From Marinihelvus sp963695135 (GTDB lineage: Bacteria > Pseudomonadota > Gammaproteobacteria > Xanthomonadales > SZUA-36), in contig CAVOGA010000001.1 in NCBI GenBank assembly GCA_963695135.1, positions 992,001-1,056,000 on the forward strand: DNA of 64,000 nucleotides, in the 5' to 3' direction. This document shows positions 7,492-16,668 of this stretch, in pieces (position 1 is the first letter of the stretch; every line of letters begins with the position of its first letter). A model generated the notes under the pieces. That model was given only the letters and a program-made list of their open reading frames with translations, had not been told where the DNA came from and ran no database searches. Both the position numbers and the translations under genes were made by a program.

Positions 7492-8731
7492 CCGGCGTGC
7501 AGGCGGGGAGAAGCTGCGGGACGTGATCGTCATCGGCGGCGGCATGGTCGGTGGCACGGTCGCCAGCCTGCTTGGTCGCGCCGGCTACAGCGTAACCCTG
7601 GTTGACAACGGCCCGCAGCCGGCATGGGATCCGGCCGCGCCGGTAGGGTTACGGGTCTCCGCCCTGTCTCCCGGCTCCGCGAGAATCCTGGATGCTGCCG
7701 GCGCCTGGGAGCGGATCGAGGCGCAGCGGCACTGCCCCTACCGGCGAATGCACGTCGAGGACGGGCAGGGCAGCGGCGCCATCGACTTCGAGGCCGGCAG
7801 CTTCGGCCTGGAGCGGCTGGGCACGATTACCGAGAACGCGCTGGTCGTCTACGCTCTCTGGCAGGCGCTTGCGGCGACCAAACAGGTTCAGTGCCTGAGT
7901 TCGACCGGGCTTGAACGGCTCACGCAGGATGCCGATGGCGTCCACTGCGAACTGACCGGCGGGCAGCGCCTGTCCGCCCGCCTGCTGCTGGCCTGTGACG
8001 GCGCCCATTCGGGCGTGCGGCAGTTCATCGGTATGCGCGGCGAGGCCTGGGAGTACAACCAGCTGGGCGTGGTCGGACTGGTTCGTAAGCAGTTGCCCAA
8101 CCCCGGCGTGGCCTGGCAGCGTTTTCTGGCCGGCGGGCCGCTGGCCCTGCTGCCCCTTGCCGACGGCTGGTCCACGATGGTCTGGAGCCTGCCGGCCGGG
8201 GAAGCCCGGCGCATGCTGCAAATGGAGGATGACGCCTTTCGTGAATCGCTCGATGTTGCCAGTGATGGCTGGCTGGGCGGGGTAGAGGAAGTGGGTGCCC
8301 GCGCGGCGTTTCCCCTGTCCATGAGCCTGAGCGACCGTTACCTGGCCGGGCGCATCGCGCTGCTGGGTGATGCGGCGCACGTGGTCCATCCGCTGGCCGG
8401 CCAGGGCGTTAACCTCGGCCTGGCGGACGCGGCGGCGCTGGTTGAATGCCTGTTGAGGACTGCCGGTGGTGGAACCGCGGCTCAACCGCGCGCGCTGCAG
8501 GAATGGGAGCGCTGGCGGCGCAGCGAAACGGCGCTGATGGCCCGCGGGGTAGATGCCCTGGGCAAGCTGTTCAGACCGCAGGCGCTGGCCCTGCCGCGCG
8601 CCCTGGGTATGCGCCTGGTCGGGCGCAGCTGGTCACTGCGCGAGGCGTTCCTGCAACGCGCAGCCGGGCAGGGTCCCAACGCGCCCCGCCTGGCCAGGGG
8701 CGAAGCCCTGGCGGCGCTGACCGGGGAGTAA
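7484..8731 (+). CDS. ubiI: UbiH/UbiF/VisC-family FAD hydroxylase, probably UbiI
   Basis: A second FAD monooxygenase, 415 residues, paralogous to the gene before it. The dinucleotide fold is VIVIGGGMVGGTVASLLG near residue 15, the middle motif CDGAHSGVRQFIG near 170, and the FAD motif LLGDAAHVVHPLAGQGVNLG near 300 keeps the canonical Asp. By position (ubiH then visC/ubiI in E. coli) it is most likely the C5 hydroxylase UbiI. UbiF or a broad-specificity UbiM-like activity cannot be excluded from sequence alone. I prefer the ATG at 7484, preceded by GGGGGG at a good distance, to the ATG at 7466, which would overlap ubiH by 26 bases. Confidence 0.85.
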   Translation: MGDRRAGGEKLRDVIVIGGGMVGGTVASLLGRAGYSVTLVDNGPQPAWDPAAPVGLRVSALSPGSARILDAAGAWERIEAQRHCPYRRMHVEDGQGSGAIDFEAGSFGLERLGTITENALVVYALWQALAATKQVQCLSSTGLERLTQDADGVHCELTGGQRLSARLLLACDGAHSGVRQFIGMRGEAWEYNQLGVVGLVRKQLPNPGVAWQRFLAGGPLALLPLADGWSTMVWSLPAGEARRMLQMEDDAFRESLDVASDGWLGGVEEVGARAAFPLSMSLSDRYLAGRIALLGDAAHVVHPLAGQGVNLGLADAAALVECLLRTAGGGTAAQPRALQEWERWRRSETALMARGVDALGKLFRPQALALPRALGMRLVGRSWSLREAFLQRAAGQGPNAPRLARGEALAALTGE

Positions 8732-8865
8732 TCCGGCGCCCGTTTCACACAGCCGCGCTATGCTTGGGAAACCAGGCGTTTGGCAAAGCGGTCCCTTCAA
8801 AGTCGCTCCAGGCGCGATGCCGTTGGACAGAACATTCAAATAACCAAACAACCGAGGAGCAGCAC

Positions 8866-9805
8866 ATGATTTATGACAGCATCCTGGGCACGATCGGCCG
8901 TACGCCGGTTGTTCGCATCAACCGCCTCGCCCCGAAAGGCATCGACATGTTCGTCAAGGTCGAGGCATTCAATCCCATGTCCTCTGTGAAAGACCGCCTC
9001 GCCATCGCGATCATCGAAGACGCGGAGCGGCGCGGCGCGCTGCAAGCCGGGGCAAACGGTCATCGAGGCGACCTCGGGCAACACGGGGATTGCACTGGCC
9101 ATGGTGTGCGCGGCCAAGGGTTACCCGATGGTGGCGGTAATGGCCGAGTCTTTTTCTGTTGAACGGCGCAAACTGATGAAATTTCTTGGCGCCAGGGTCG
9201 TGCTGACCCCGGCCGCAGAGCGTGGTTCCGGCATGGTCCGGGAGGCCGAACGGCTGGCGAAAGAACACGGCTGGTTCCTGACCCGGCAGTTCGAAAACGA
9301 GGCCAACCCGGCCTACCACCGGCAGACCACCGGACCCGAAATCCTCCAGGACTTCGCCGGGCGCCGCCTTGACTACTGGGTCACGGGCTACGGGACCGGC
9401 GGGACCATGACCGGCGCCGGCCAGGTGATCAAGCTGGCGCGGCCGGAGGTGCAGATCGTGGTCACTGAGCCCGCGGGCGCCGCGCTGCTGTCCGGTGACC
9501 CCTGGCAGCCGCACAAAATCCAGGGCTGGACCCCGGATTTCATCGCGGAAAATGTCGATCGCAGCCTGCCGGACCAGATCGTGCCGGTCACCGACGAGGA
9601 GTCGATCGAGACCTCCCGTGCGCTGGCCCGGCAAGAGGGAATTTTCTGTGGTATCTCCGCCGGCGGCACTTTCGCAGCCGCGGTCAAGGTCGCGCAGAAA
9701 GCCGAGCCGGGCAGCAGTATCCTGGCGATGCTGCCGGACACCGGCGAGCGTTACCTCTCCACGCCCTTGTTCGAGGGCATCAGCGAGGAGTCCGATACGG
9801 TCTGA
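8866..9805 (+). CDS. cysK: Cysteine synthase (O-acetylserine sulfhydrylase), one frame break
   Basis: A PLP enzyme making cysteine from O-acetylserine and sulfide, about 313 residues after repair. MIYDSILGTIGRTPVVRINRL opens the family fold; the PLP lysine is in NPMSSVKDRLA near residue 43; ATSGNTGIALA near 72 binds substrate; GTGGTMTGAG near 177 is the phosphate loop. A single extra base near 9046 (CAA-g-CCG) breaks the frame; removing it gives LQPGQTVIEATSGNTG. A GAGGAG ribosome site precedes the ATG. The type is CysK-like more than CysM-like, judging by HKIQGW and the C-terminus, but the split is not certain. It converges on oxyR, with stops seven bases apart after repair. Confidence 0.88.
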
Positions 9806-9811
9806 GCGGCC

Positions 9812-10715
9812 TCAGCGACCGCGCAAGGGGGCCGGGAGGTCGGCGAAACAGCCGGCCAGGTGAGTTCATCAGCGGGCCCAGCGGCGATGTTTTGCGCCAG
9901 AACAGGGCGATCGTACGATACGGCGCGGGCGCCTTGAATGGCCGCAGGACCACGTTGGCGGTCGGCGCAATCGGCGGGGTGGCCGCCAGGGCCGGCAGCA
10001 GGGTGACTCCGACCTCTGCGGCCACCATCTGGCGCAGTGTTTCCATGCTGGTGGCGTTGAAGTCCACCCGTTCCCGGGCGCCGGCGAGGGCGCAGACCTC
10101 GAGCGCCTGGTCGCGCAGGCAATGGCCGTCTTCGAGCAGCAGCAGTTCCTCCCCGATGAGGTCAGCGGTAGTGATCTCCGCTTTTTTCGTGAGGTGATGT
10201 TGCTCGGGCATGGCCATGAAGAACGGTTCCTCGAAGAGCACGATCTGATCAAGCCGGTCCGACTCGACCGGCAAGGCCATCAGGCCGGCATCCAGCCGCC
10301 CGTCATCCAGCATGTGCAGAATATCGCCGGTTTTTTCTTCTGACAGCTCAAGACGCAGCTTCGGAAATCGTTTGCGGATCGCAGGCACCACGTGGGGCAG
10401 CAGGTAGGGCGCCAGGGTGGGGAACAGACCCAGCCTCAGGGTGCCGGTTTCCGGGTCTCTGCTACGCCGCGCAGCCGCCTGGATCTGCTCCACGTCCCGC
10501 AGCAGGTGCCGGGCGCGGGCGGCGATCTCTTCGCCGACGGATGTGAGCTGAACCTTGCGCGGCGCCCGCTCCACGAGTTGCACGCCCAGCTCTTCCTCGA
10601 GCTTCCGGATCTGGGTGCTCAGGGTCGGCTGGCTGACAAAACAGGCTTCCGCTGCGCGGCTGAAATGCTTCAGCTCGGCCAGTTTGACGAAGTAGTTGAG
10701 GGCGCGAAGGTTCAT
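9812..10715 (-). CDS. oxyR: Hydrogen peroxide-sensing LysR-type regulator OxyR, one frame break near the C-terminus
   Basis: A LysR regulator of about 300 residues. The N-terminal winged helix begins MNLRALNYFVKLAELKHFSR with the HTH at VSQPTLSTQIRKLE. The redox disulfide pair of OxyR is present at exactly the E. coli numbering: Cys199 in LEDGHCLRDQA and Cys208 in LEVC. TSMETLRQMVAA and LLPALA follow, as in OxyR. As read, the frame continues through a basic, Pro-rich tail and overlaps cysK. Removing one base near 9865 gives a tail ending AGCFADLPAPLRGR and a stop at 9812, which removes the overlap. GGAG precedes the ATG at 10715. It would activate peroxide defence genes; its targets are not in view. 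Confidence 0.9.
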
Positions 10716-10751
10716 ATTGTTTTCTCCAATGGAAACCAGTGTATGTGATAG

Positions 10752-10765
10752 TCCATATATATGGA
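10752..10765. promoter_or_regulatory. Perfect 14-base palindrome upstream of oxyR
   Basis: TCCATATATATGGA lies 37 bases before the oxyR start and 57 before the next, divergent gene. It is an exact palindrome and A/T-rich against a GC-rich background. It could be an operator for either gene or part of their promoters. It does not resemble the four-part OxyR site closely. Confidence 0.4.
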
Positions 10766-10821
10766 AAGGGGTTCCCGCGATTTTCACGCCGAAACCTGCC
10801 CGGGGCGCCTAAACTCCTGAA

Positions 10822-11490
10822 ATGAAAAACAGTTCAGCCCCCCTGGTAACCGGCTTTGCGATCGCGATGCTGTGGCTGTGGAGTGTGGCAACTGCCGGGG
10901 CGCAGGAAACGGCATGGCCGGCGCCCCCGCCGCCTGCAACCCCATCCCCGGCGGACCTGGCCCGCCTTGAGGCCGGGGATATCCTGGTTCGAAACACGCA
11001 GCTCGACCAGGCCGGTGGCGCCGCCGTCGCCCAGGCCATTTTTCACACAGATGCGCCGGGGCTGTGGCGTGTGCTCGGCGATTGCGATGCCAACTACCGC
11101 TTTGTCAGAGGCCTCCGGGACTGCGAGATTCTGCACGAGGACGCGACCAGCGCCCTGACCCGGCAGAGCCTGAAACCTTATGCGCTGTTCCCCCGGTTCG
11201 ACTACGAGTTTGAGACCTTGCGTCAGCCGTATGACTGGATCCTGATCCGTCTGAAGGAGGGGGATCTGCGCGCGCTGGAAGGGAGCTGGCGCTTCGACCC
11301 GGCCCCGGGCGGAGGACTCCTCGTGACCCATGCGATCCGCATCCAGCCCCGCATAATGGTGCCGCGCTGGCTGGCCCGTCAGACCGTTGAGCGTGACCTG
11401 CACCGGCTGGTTGCCTGCCTGCGCTGGGAGACCCGTGCCTGGCCGGATCCCCGCCAGCGTGGCCTGGATCGCGAGCACTGCCCTGATTGA
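10822..11490 (+). CDS. Exported SRPBCC/START-like domain protein
   Basis: A 222-residue protein. Residues 1-28 are a signal peptide (FAIAMLWLWSVATAGAQ). A Pro-rich spacer follows (AWPAPPPPATPSPAD), then a domain of about 170 residues with the character of SRPBCC/polyketide-cyclase-like lipid-binding folds: IFHTDAPGLWRVLGDCDANY near 75, RQPYDWILIRLKEGD in the middle, and a long C-terminal helix. Such periplasmic proteins are common in proteobacteria but their ligands are unknown. It stands alone, divergent from oxyR, and ends 161 bases before trpS. I am confident that it is a real exported protein, less so of the fold. Confidence 0.65.
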   Translation: MKNSSAPLVTGFAIAMLWLWSVATAGAQETAWPAPPPPATPSPADLARLEAGDILVRNTQLDQAGGAAVAQAIFHTDAPGLWRVLGDCDANYRFVRGLRDCEILHEDATSALTRQSLKPYALFPRFDYEFETLRQPYDWILIRLKEGDLRALEGSWRFDPAPGGGLLVTHAIRIQPRIMVPRWLARQTVERDLHRLVACLRWETRAWPDPRQRGLDREHCPD

Positions 11491-11651
11491 GCGGGCGGGA
11501 TGAGTTGAAAAAGTTAACGGGTTGAACCCCTTGAGTTGACCGGGCTGATTCAACGCCGGGGCCGGTGGACACTGCAACGCACTGCAACAGGGACGCCGCA
11601 TCCCTTAGAATTGCGCCTTTGACCAGCAGCGGCCAGGGGCCGGAATACTTC

Positions 11652-12659
11652 ATGACACAGCATACGGTCCTGACGGGCATTACCACCACGGGCAGCCCGC
11701 ATCTCGGCAACTACGTGGGCGCCATCAAGCCCGCCATCCAGGCAAGCCGCGATCCGTCCACGAACTCCTACTTTTTCCTGGCGGACTACCACGCCCTGAT
11801 CAAGTGCAACGATCCGGCGCAGGTGCAGCGCTCAACGCTGGAAATCGCGGCGAGCTGGCTGGCCCTGGGCCTGGATACGGACGCGGTGACGTTCTACCGC
11901 CAGTCTGACGTGCCCGAGATCACGGAGCTCACCTGGCTGATCACCTGCCAGACGGCGAAAGGACTGATGAACCGCGCCCATGCCTACAAGGCCGCGGTGC
12001 AGGAAAATCTCGACGCGGGCGAAGACGCGGACCTGGGTATCACCATGGGGCTGTTCAGCTACCCCATCCTGATGGCCGCGGATATCCTGATGTTCAAGGC
12101 GGACCGGGTCCCGGTGGGGCGCGACCAGGTGCAGCACCTGGAAATGGCGCGCGACATCGCGCAGCGTTTCAATCACCACTTCGGTGAACTCATGGTGCTG
12201 CCGGAGGCGGTGGTGGAGGATCACGTGGCGGTGTTGCCGGGGCAGGACGGGCGCAAGATGTCCAAGAGCTATGACAACACGATTCCCCTGTGGCTGCCGG
12301 AGAAGCAGCTGCGCAAGGCCATCATGAAGATCGTCACCAATTCCCTGGAGCCCGGCGAGCCCAAGGATCCGGATAATTCCGCCCTGTTCACCATTTTTTC
12401 CGCCTTTGCCGATGCCGGCCGGCGCGACGCCATGCGCCAGGCCTATCGCGAGGGTATTGCCTGGGGTGAAGCCAAGCAGCAGCTGTTCGAGCTGATCAAT
12501 GACGAACTGGCCGGGGCGCGGGAGCGCTACGAATCGCTCCTGCAGCAGCCCGCTGAAGTGGAGGCAATCCTGCGCCAGGGCGCCGCGAAGGCCCGCGCTT
12601 TCGCCACGCCCTACCTGGCCGAGCTGCGCGCTGCCGTGGGCATTCGCACGCTGTCGTGA
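11652..12659 (+). CDS. trpS: Tryptophanyl-tRNA synthetase
   Basis: A 335-residue class I aminoacyl-tRNA synthetase that charges tRNA-Trp in the cytoplasm. The HIGH-like motif is TTTGSPHLGNYVGAI at residues 11-25, and KMSKS is in GQDGRKMSKSYDN near 198. Length matches bacterial TrpS (about 334). The ATG at 11652 opens MTQHTVLTG, the normal start; an ATG 29 codons upstream is in frame but gives unrelated sequence. The stop overlaps the GTG start of trhO (GTGA), so the two are coupled. Confidence 0.96.
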   Translation: MTQHTVLTGITTTGSPHLGNYVGAIKPAIQASRDPSTNSYFFLADYHALIKCNDPAQVQRSTLEIAASWLALGLDTDAVTFYRQSDVPEITELTWLITCQTAKGLMNRAHAYKAAVQENLDAGEDADLGITMGLFSYPILMAADILMFKADRVPVGRDQVQHLEMARDIAQRFNHHFGELMVLPEAVVEDHVAVLPGQDGRKMSKSYDNTIPLWLPEKQLRKAIMKIVTNSLEPGEPKDPDNSALFTIFSAFADAGRRDAMRQAYREGIAWGEAKQQLFELINDELAGARERYESLLQQPAEVEAILRQGAAKARAFATPYLAELRAAVGIRTLS

Positions 12660-13597
12660 GCCCGGACGATACCGCAAGGCCGACAGCAGATCGCGCGCGC
12701 GTCGCGGCGTTCTATCATTTCGCCGAGCTCGAAGACTATGAGGCGCTGCGCGCACCCCTGTTGCAGCGCTGCGAGGATCTCGGTCTGCTGGGTACGATTC
12801 TGCTGGCCCGCGAAGGCATCAATGGCACGGTCGCCGGGCCGGAGCGGGGCGTAATGCGCCTGCTTGAGCGGCTGCGGGAAGACCCCCGCCTGGCCGGGCT
12901 CAATGCCAAGTTTTCCTGGGCGCACGAGCCGCCGTTCTACCGCATGAAAGTCCGCCTGAAGAAGGAGATCGTGAGTCTCGGCGTGCCCGGGGTTGATCCG
13001 CGCAAGGCGGTCGGGGAGTACGTGGCGCCGGCGGACTGGAACGCGCTGATCCGGCGCGACGATGTGCGCCTGGTGGATACGCGCAATGACTACGAGGTGC
13101 ACCTGGGCACGTTTGCCGGTGCCGAGGATCCGGCGACCCGTTCCTTTCGCGACTTTCCCGCCTGGGTGGCGGACAACCTGGATCCGGAGCGGGACGAGCA
13201 TGTCGCCATGTTCTGCACCGGGGGCATTCGCTGTGAAAAGTCCACCGCCTATCTGAAGTCCCTGGGTTTCAGGAACGTCTACCACCTCGAAGGCGGCATC
13301 CTGAATTACCTGGAACAGGTGGATTCGAGCGACAGCCTCTGGGAAGGGGACTGTTTCGTGTTTGATAACCGGGTCACCGTGGACCACCAGTTGCGCGAGG
13401 GTGACCTCGAGGTGTGTCCCGCCTGTCGCATGCCGGTCACGGAAGAAGACCGGCAATCCCCGAAGTTTGAATTGCACGTCTCCTGCCCAAAGTGTTTTGA
13501 CCGGCTGACGCCGGAACGGCGCGAGGGCCTGCTGGAACGTGCGCGCCAGATCGAACTGGCGGAGCAGCGCGGGGAGAAGCACCTCGGCAGCCGCTAA
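12656..13597 (+). CDS. trhO: tRNA uridine(34) hydroxylase, rhodanese-domain protein
   Basis: A 313-residue protein of the YceA/TrhO family, which hydroxylates uridine 34 of certain tRNAs as the first step to 5-carboxymethoxy- or methoxyuridine, using oxygen. An N-terminal acylphosphatase-like domain contains LAREGINGTVAG near residue 50. A rhodanese domain follows (RLVDTRNDYEVHLG near 138), with the conserved active-site loop MFCTGGIRCEKSTAYL near 185. The C-terminus carries a CxxC pair in VCPACRMPV and a second in VSCPKCFD, a zinc-like module typical of the family. GTG start overlapping the trpS stop; both genes act on tRNA. Confidence 0.92.
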   Translation: MSPDDTARPTADRARVAAFYHFAELEDYEALRAPLLQRCEDLGLLGTILLAREGINGTVAGPERGVMRLLERLREDPRLAGLNAKFSWAHEPPFYRMKVRLKKEIVSLGVPGVDPRKAVGEYVAPADWNALIRRDDVRLVDTRNDYEVHLGTFAGAEDPATRSFRDFPAWVADNLDPERDEHVAMFCTGGIRCEKSTAYLKSLGFRNVYHLEGGILNYLEQVDSSDSLWEGDCFVFDNRVTVDHQLREGDLEVCPACRMPVTEEDRQSPKFELHVSCPKCFDRLTPERREGLLERARQIELAEQRGEKHLGSR

Positions 13598-13674
13598 GCG
13601 CGCGCGCTGGCCGGGGCCGGCACAGACCCGTAACATGCCGCGTACACCCCAAACAGGAGCCAAGCATTATCGCC

Positions 13675-14832
13675 ATGTCAGCAGACCAGGAATCCGCAAC
13701 CACTGCCGGCGGCCCCGGCGCCGCGCCGCAGGACCAGTTACTCGATTCGGTCGTCTGGGACATGCTTCCCGGGATGCTCCAGGCGCCCCTGGAGTTTCTG
13801 GCCGCCTACCCGGCGCTGCTGTTGCTGATCGTGATCTCACTGGGCTATGCCGCCGGCAAGCTGCTCCAGTTCATCCTGACCCAGGCCGGCAAGCGACTGA
13901 CCGGCAAGACCAGCACGCAACTTGATGACAAACTGCTGCACGTGGCGCGCAATCCGGCGTTGACCGTGCCGTTTATCCTGTCCCTGTTTATCGTGACCGC
14001 CATCGTGCCCCTGCCGTCGGGCATCCGCGAATTGACGGTGAATGTGCTGGCCACCGTGCTGCTGCTGTCGTTGTTGCGCGCCGCCCTGCGCGCCGCCCAC
14101 GTGTTCCTGGAGTTGCTCGCCGAGCGCAAGGACAAGGTGGACATCATCGAGGCGCGCACCCTGCCCATGTTCGAGATCAGCAGCAAGGTCCTGCTGGTGG
14201 CGCTGGCCGGCTACCTGGCGCTGGTGATCTGGGGTGTCGACCCGACCGCCTGGCTGGCCTCCGCCGGGGTTATTGGTATCGCCGTCGGTTTTGCGGCGCG
14301 CGATACGCTGGCCAACCTGTTTTCCGGTATTTTTATCGTCGCGGATGCGCCGTACAAGATCGGTGACTACGTGGTGCTTGATACCGGCGAGCGCGGTGAA
14401 GTGACCCACGTGGGTCTGCGTTCAACCCGCCTGCTCACGCGGGATGATGTCGAGGTGACCATCCCCAATGCGATCATCGCGAACGCGAAGATCATCAATG
14501 AAAGTGGCGGGCCCTGGGAGAAATACCGGATTCGCATTCCCGTCGGCGTTGCCTACGGCAGTGATGTTGACCAGGTCTCCGAGGTGCTCAACTCGGTCGC
14601 CGAGGAGTGTGCCGATATCCTCGACTACCCGAACCCCCGGGTCCGCATGCGCGGCTTTGGCAACTCATCGCTGGATTTCGAGCTGCTTGGCTGGGTGGAC
14701 AAACCGGTGCAGCGGGGCCGGGTTACCGATCAACTTCTTAAAAACATCTACAAGCGCTTTCAGAAAGAGGGTATCACCATTCCTTTCCCGCAGACCGACG
14801 TTTACCTGCACCGGGTAAAAGACGAAAACTGA
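13675..14832 (+). CDS. MscS-type mechanosensitive ion channel
   Basis: A 385-residue inner-membrane protein. A hydrophilic N-terminus of about 40 residues precedes four membrane segments (about 46-66, 98-118, 125-145 and 170-195). The pore-lining helix region follows at ASAGVIGIAVGFAARDTLANLFSG, the MscS signature. The beta domain (DAPYKIGDYVVLDTGERGEV, then TRDDVEVTIPNAIIANAKI) and the C-terminal alpha/beta domain complete the fold. It would release solutes on hypo-osmotic shock. It has one more transmembrane segment than E. coli MscS, as in several larger family members. It stands alone and converges on proS. Confidence 0.92.
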   Translation: MSADQESATTAGGPGAAPQDQLLDSVVWDMLPGMLQAPLEFLAAYPALLLLIVISLGYAAGKLLQFILTQAGKRLTGKTSTQLDDKLLHVARNPALTVPFILSLFIVTAIVPLPSGIRELTVNVLATVLLLSLLRAALRAAHVFLELLAERKDKVDIIEARTLPMFEISSKVLLVALAGYLALVIWGVDPTAWLASAGVIGIAVGFAARDTLANLFSGIFIVADAPYKIGDYVVLDTGERGEVTHVGLRSTRLLTRDDVEVTIPNAIIANAKIINESGGPWEKYRIRIPVGVAYGSDVDQVSEVLNSVAEECADILDYPNPRVRMRGFGNSSLDFELLGWVDKPVQRGRVTDQLLKNIYKRFQKEGITIPFPQTDVYLHRVKDEN

Positions 14833-14852
14833 CCCCTGCCGCGGGGTTCAGT
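14824..14852 (-). terminator. Hairpin between convergent mscS-type gene and proS
   Basis: On the minus strand ACTGAACCCC pairs with GGGGTCAGT across a GCGGCA loop, with one bulge, followed by TTTT. The stem covers the stop codons of both genes. It looks like a rho-independent terminator for proS; on the plus strand the T-run is missing. Confidence 0.5.
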
Positions 14853-16557
14853 CGGATCCGAGTTTAGCGAGTATCGCTTCCACGGCGCCGTCCAGCGGCA
14901 GCTCCTCGTTGGCCTCCGAATTCCGGGCGCGGTACTCAAGCAGGCCGGCATCGAGCCCCCGCTCGCCGATCACGACCCGGTGCGGGATTCCGATCAGCTC
15001 CATGTCATTGAACATGACCCCGGGACGCAGGTTGCGGTCGTCCAGCAACACCTCCACTCCGGCTTCGCACAGTCCGGCATAGAGCGCCTCGGCAGCTTCC
15101 TGGACGCGCGGTGACTTTTTCGCGTTCATTGGCAGGACAGCGACCTGGAACGGCGCCAGCGGCGCGGGCCAGACAATGCCCCGCTCGTCATGGTTCTGCT
15201 CGATGGCGGCGGCAACGATGCGGGATACGCCGATGCCGTAGCAACCCATGGGCATGACATGGGATTTTCCGTCTTCACCGAGCACGACCGCGTTCATGGC
15301 CTGCGAGTACTTGGTGCCCAGCTGGAAGATATGTCCAACCTCGATGCCCCGGGCCAGTTCCAGCGTGCCCTTGCCATCGGGGCTGGCGTCGCCTTCCCCG
15401 GCATTGCGCAGGTCCGCGGTTGCCGGCGTCGGCAGGTCCCGTTCGAAATTGATGTTGAACAGGTGCTTGCCATCCTCGTTGGCGCCGGCGGCGAAGTCGG
15501 CCAGCACAGTGACCGCCTGGTCGGCAATCACCGGCAATTCAAGATTCACCGGACCGAGGGAACCGGGCCCGGCGCCAACCGCCTGGCGGATCTCCTCCTC
15601 GCTGGCAAAGGTCAGGGGCCGCGCTACCGCGTCCAGCTTTTCCGCCTTGGTATGGTTCAGTTCGTGGTCGCCGCGCAGCAGCAGGGCGACAAGCCCTTGC
15701 TTGCCATGCACGATCAGGGTCTTGATGGTTTGCTCAACCGGAATGGAAAAGCCGCTGACCAGGTCATCGATGGAGCGCACGCCGGGCGTGTCTTCAATCC
15801 GCATTTCGGCACCGGGCGCGGGCCGCGGCGCTGCGGGCGGCGCAACAGCGCACAGCTCGAGGTTGGCGGCGTAATCGGAGCCATTGGAAAAGGCGATCAC
15901 GTCTTCGCCGGAGTCCGCCAGCACGTGGAACTCATGGCTGCGGCTGCCGCCGATGGCGCCCGAATCCGCCTCCACGGAACGAAAGCGCAGGCCGCTGCGC
16001 TCGAAAATGCGGCTGTAAACGTCGTACATGTCCCAGTAAGTGGCCTCGAGACTGTCCGCGTCAATATGGAAGGAATAGGCATCCTTCATCAGGAACTCGC
16101 GCGCCCGCATGACGCCGAAGCGCGGCCGGATCTCGTCCCGGAACTTGGTCTGGATCTGGTAGAAGGTGATCGGCAGCTGCTTGTAGCTGCGGATTTCGTT
16201 GCGCACGAAGTCGGTCATGACCTCTTCGTGGGTCGGTCCGAAGGCGTATTCACGACCGGCGCGGTCCGTGATTTTCAGCAACTGGCCGCCAAACTCCTCC
16301 CAGCGGCCGGTTTCCTGCCACAGCTCGGCGGGCTGGACGGCGGGCATGAGCATCTCCAGGTAACCGGCGCGGTCCATTTCTTCCCGGACGATGTTCTCGA
16401 CCTTGCGCAATACGCGCAGTCCCAGCGGGGACCAGGTATAAATGCCCGCGGTCAGTTTGCGGATCATGCCGGTGCGCAGCATCAGTTGGTGGCTGGCGAT
16501 TTCCGCGTCAGCGGGGGTCTCCCGCGTGGTATTGATGTGGTAATGGCTGGCTTTCAT
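14848..16557 (-). CDS. proS: Prolyl-tRNA synthetase
   Basis: A 569-residue class II aminoacyl-tRNA synthetase of the bacterial type. Class II motifs 1 and 2 are at LRVLRKVENIVREEMDRAGY and TKFRDEIRPRFGVMRAREFL. GPTHEEVMTDFVRNEIRSY lies near residue 108. An editing (INS) domain that removes mischarged alanine occupies about 230-400. Motif 3 and the anticodon-binding domain follow, with YGIGVSRIVAAAIEQNHDERG near 440. Length matches E. coli ProS (572). It is transcribed alone against the MscS-type gene. Confidence 0.96.
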   Translation of the reverse strand: MKASHYHINTTRETPADAEIASHQLMLRTGMIRKLTAGIYTWSPLGLRVLRKVENIVREEMDRAGYLEMLMPAVQPAELWQETGRWEEFGGQLLKITDRAGREYAFGPTHEEVMTDFVRNEIRSYKQLPITFYQIQTKFRDEIRPRFGVMRAREFLMKDAYSFHIDADSLEATYWDMYDVYSRIFERSGLRFRSVEADSGAIGGSRSHEFHVLADSGEDVIAFSNGSDYAANLELCAVAPPAAPRPAPGAEMRIEDTPGVRSIDDLVSGFSIPVEQTIKTLIVHGKQGLVALLLRGDHELNHTKAEKLDAVARPLTFASEEEIRQAVGAGPGSLGPVNLELPVIADQAVTVLADFAAGANEDGKHLFNINFERDLPTPATADLRNAGEGDASPDGKGTLELARGIEVGHIFQLGTKYSQAMNAVVLGEDGKSHVMPMGCYGIGVSRIVAAAIEQNHDERGIVWPAPLAPFQVAVLPMNAKKSPRVQEAAEALYAGLCEAGVEVLLDDRNLRPGVMFNDMELIGIPHRVVIGERGLDAGLLEYRARNSEANEELPLDGAVEAILAKLGSD

Positions 16558-16578
16558 AACGGCTTCGCATAGGGAGTT

Positions 16579-16613
16579 CGGCGGCGGCGCCCTGGGGGAA
16601 GGAGCCGCCGCCG
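16579..16613. repeat. GC-rich inverted repeat before proS
   Basis: CGGCGGCGGC (16579-16588) and GCCGCCGCCG (16604-16613) form a perfect 10-base stem with a 15-base loop in the gap between the DUF4124 gene and proS, both on the minus strand. No T-run follows, so termination would have to be Rho-assisted. It could also reduce read-through into proS. Confidence 0.4.
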
Positions 16614-16668
16614 TGAAAAGATCGCTAGTGTATCCGCTTACGCCCCCTGAAGGGGCCGTGGACAGGCG

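Noticed and set aside
15190..16572. A 460-codon plus-strand frame opposite proS
   Set aside because: proS is certain on the other strand. Long antisense frames are usual in GC-rich coding DNA and this one has no motif. The same applies to those opposite ubiH and glyA.
16579..16613. A terminator for the DUF4124 gene
   Set aside because: The stem is perfect but no T-run follows on either strand, so I list it as a repeat.
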